A stretch of 64,000 nt of DNA from Paroedura picta (taxonomy: Eukaryota > Chordata > Lepidosauria > Squamata > Gekkonidae): the NCBI RefSeq assembly GCF_049243985.1, contig NC_135386.1, positions 8,209,501 through 8,273,500 on the forward strand. The letters run 5' to 3'. A program made the translations under genes and the position numbers. Below, in pieces: positions 63,224 to 64,000 of this stretch. Position 1 is the first letter of the stretch, and each line of letters opens with the position of its first letter. The notes beneath the pieces were generated by a model. It saw only the letters and a program-made list of their open reading frames with translations, did not search any database and had not been told where the DNA came from.

Positions 63224-63800
63224 TTTGGAACAGCAAGCAGCAAGGGGTGCTCAGTTTTGGGCACCCCAGTTGAAGAGGGATGTAGACAAAGTGGTGCGTG
63301 TCCAGAGGAGGGCAGCAAAGATGGTGAGGGGTTTGGAGACCAAGATGTATGAGGAAAGGTTGGGGGAGCTTGGTCTGTTTAGCCTGGAGAGGAGGCGACT
63401 GAGAGGGGATCTGATAACCATCTTCAAGTATTTAAAAGGCTGCCATGTGGAGGATGGAGCAGAATTGTTCTCTCCTGCCCCAGAACGAATGGGATGAAAT
63501 TATTTCAACAGAAATTCCGTCTCAACATCCGGAAGAAGTTCCTGACAGTTAGAGCGGTTTCTCAGTGGAACAGGCTTCCTCGGGAGGTGGTGGACTCTCC
63601 AACTCTGGATATTTTTAAACAGAGACTGGAGAGCCATCTGACGGAGAGGCTGATTCTGGGAAGGCTCAAGGGGGAGGCAGGTTACAGTGGATGAGCGATT
63701 GGGATGTCAGTGTCCTGCATAGTACAGGGGGCTGGACTAGATGGCCCAGGAGGTCCCTTCCAACTCTATTATTCTGTGATTCTATCTATGATTCTATGGA
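63224..63800 (+). mobile_element. CR1 LINE fragment (end of ORF2 plus 3' UTR)
   Basis: Two adjacent frames give [36 protein letters not shown] and then QWNRLPREVVDSPTLDIF, so one frameshift separates them. The 3' UTR follows (ggactagatggcccaggagg, ccaactctattattctg) and ends in ATTCTATG repeats. Confidence 0.85.
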
Positions 63801-64000
63801 GGAGAAGAACCACCGTTGCCATGTTCTTCACCTCTTGATGGTTGTGTGAATTGGATGGGATGGGGAACGTTAGAGGTAACAAGGAGGGGTGGAGTACACG
63901 GTAGGCAACTTGCTCAAGATCCTTCTTTGCGGTTGTCATTTGTGTGTGTGTGTTCGAAAACCTCGTCAATTCCAGTCATCAACCTCTCAACATTTTGATC

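Noticed and set aside
62981-64000. Final SECISBP2L exon
   Set aside because: No sequence resembling the expected ETNWRNMVE-like continuation or the acidic tail; the region is CR1 plus unrecognised intron.

Overview
This is an animal nuclear sequence. The host is a squamate reptile, most likely a lizard: the window carries tRNA-headed SINEs with a Bov-B-type tail (Sauria SINE type), a Bov-B LINE fragment, many CR1 3' ends, hAT-like non-autonomous elements and long pure microsatellites. I cannot name the species; a gecko or other lizard is plausible. Comparisons with human proteins below rest on remembered sequences, not on a search.

Two protein genes lie head-to-tail on the + strand. COPS2 (COP9 signalosome subunit 2) is complete, with 13 coding exons between 1216 and 20180 and a 443-residue product that appears identical to the mammalian protein. 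SECISBP2L (SECIS-binding protein 2-like) starts at 30349. Seventeen coding exons run to 62980 and give the first 867 residues, including the SECIS-interaction region and the L7Ae kink-turn RNA-binding domain. The acidic C-terminal exon(s) lie beyond the right edge. The same order and relative orientation is found at human 15q21. Every splice join was checked for reading phase.

Region by region: 1-930 is upstream sequence with old repeats. 930-1300 is the CpG-rich COPS2 promoter. 1270-20035 holds the COPS2 introns, with intron 1 (6.6 kb) rich in SINE and hAT remnants. 20181-20860 is the 3' UTR with two AATAAA signals. 20990-29900 is a repeat-filled intergenic spacer. 29930-30530 is the SECISBP2L CpG island, with a (GCC)n 5' UTR, an upstream ORF and two RFX-type X-boxes. 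30373-40133 is a 9.8-kb first intron, with 135-bp palindromes. 40134-62980 holds the remaining exons and 62981-64000 a CR1 fragment.

The most interesting non-genic material is: (1) a 556-bp Helitron-like element at 53319-53874 built almost entirely of seven GC-rich stem-loops; (2) a family of short perfect palindromes with 8-bp target duplications, whose two arms match each other even where copies differ, and which carry a ZNF143/THAP11-like ACTACAATTCCC core; (3) a dimeric SINE seen three times with the same internal junction; (4) a higher-order satellite grown from a CR1 tail; and (5) splice-site oddities: a GC-AG intron in COPS2, and in SECISBP2L a U12-like donor and a triple-AG acceptor. 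I saw no retroviral or LTR element, CRISPR array, functional tRNA gene or rRNA gene.
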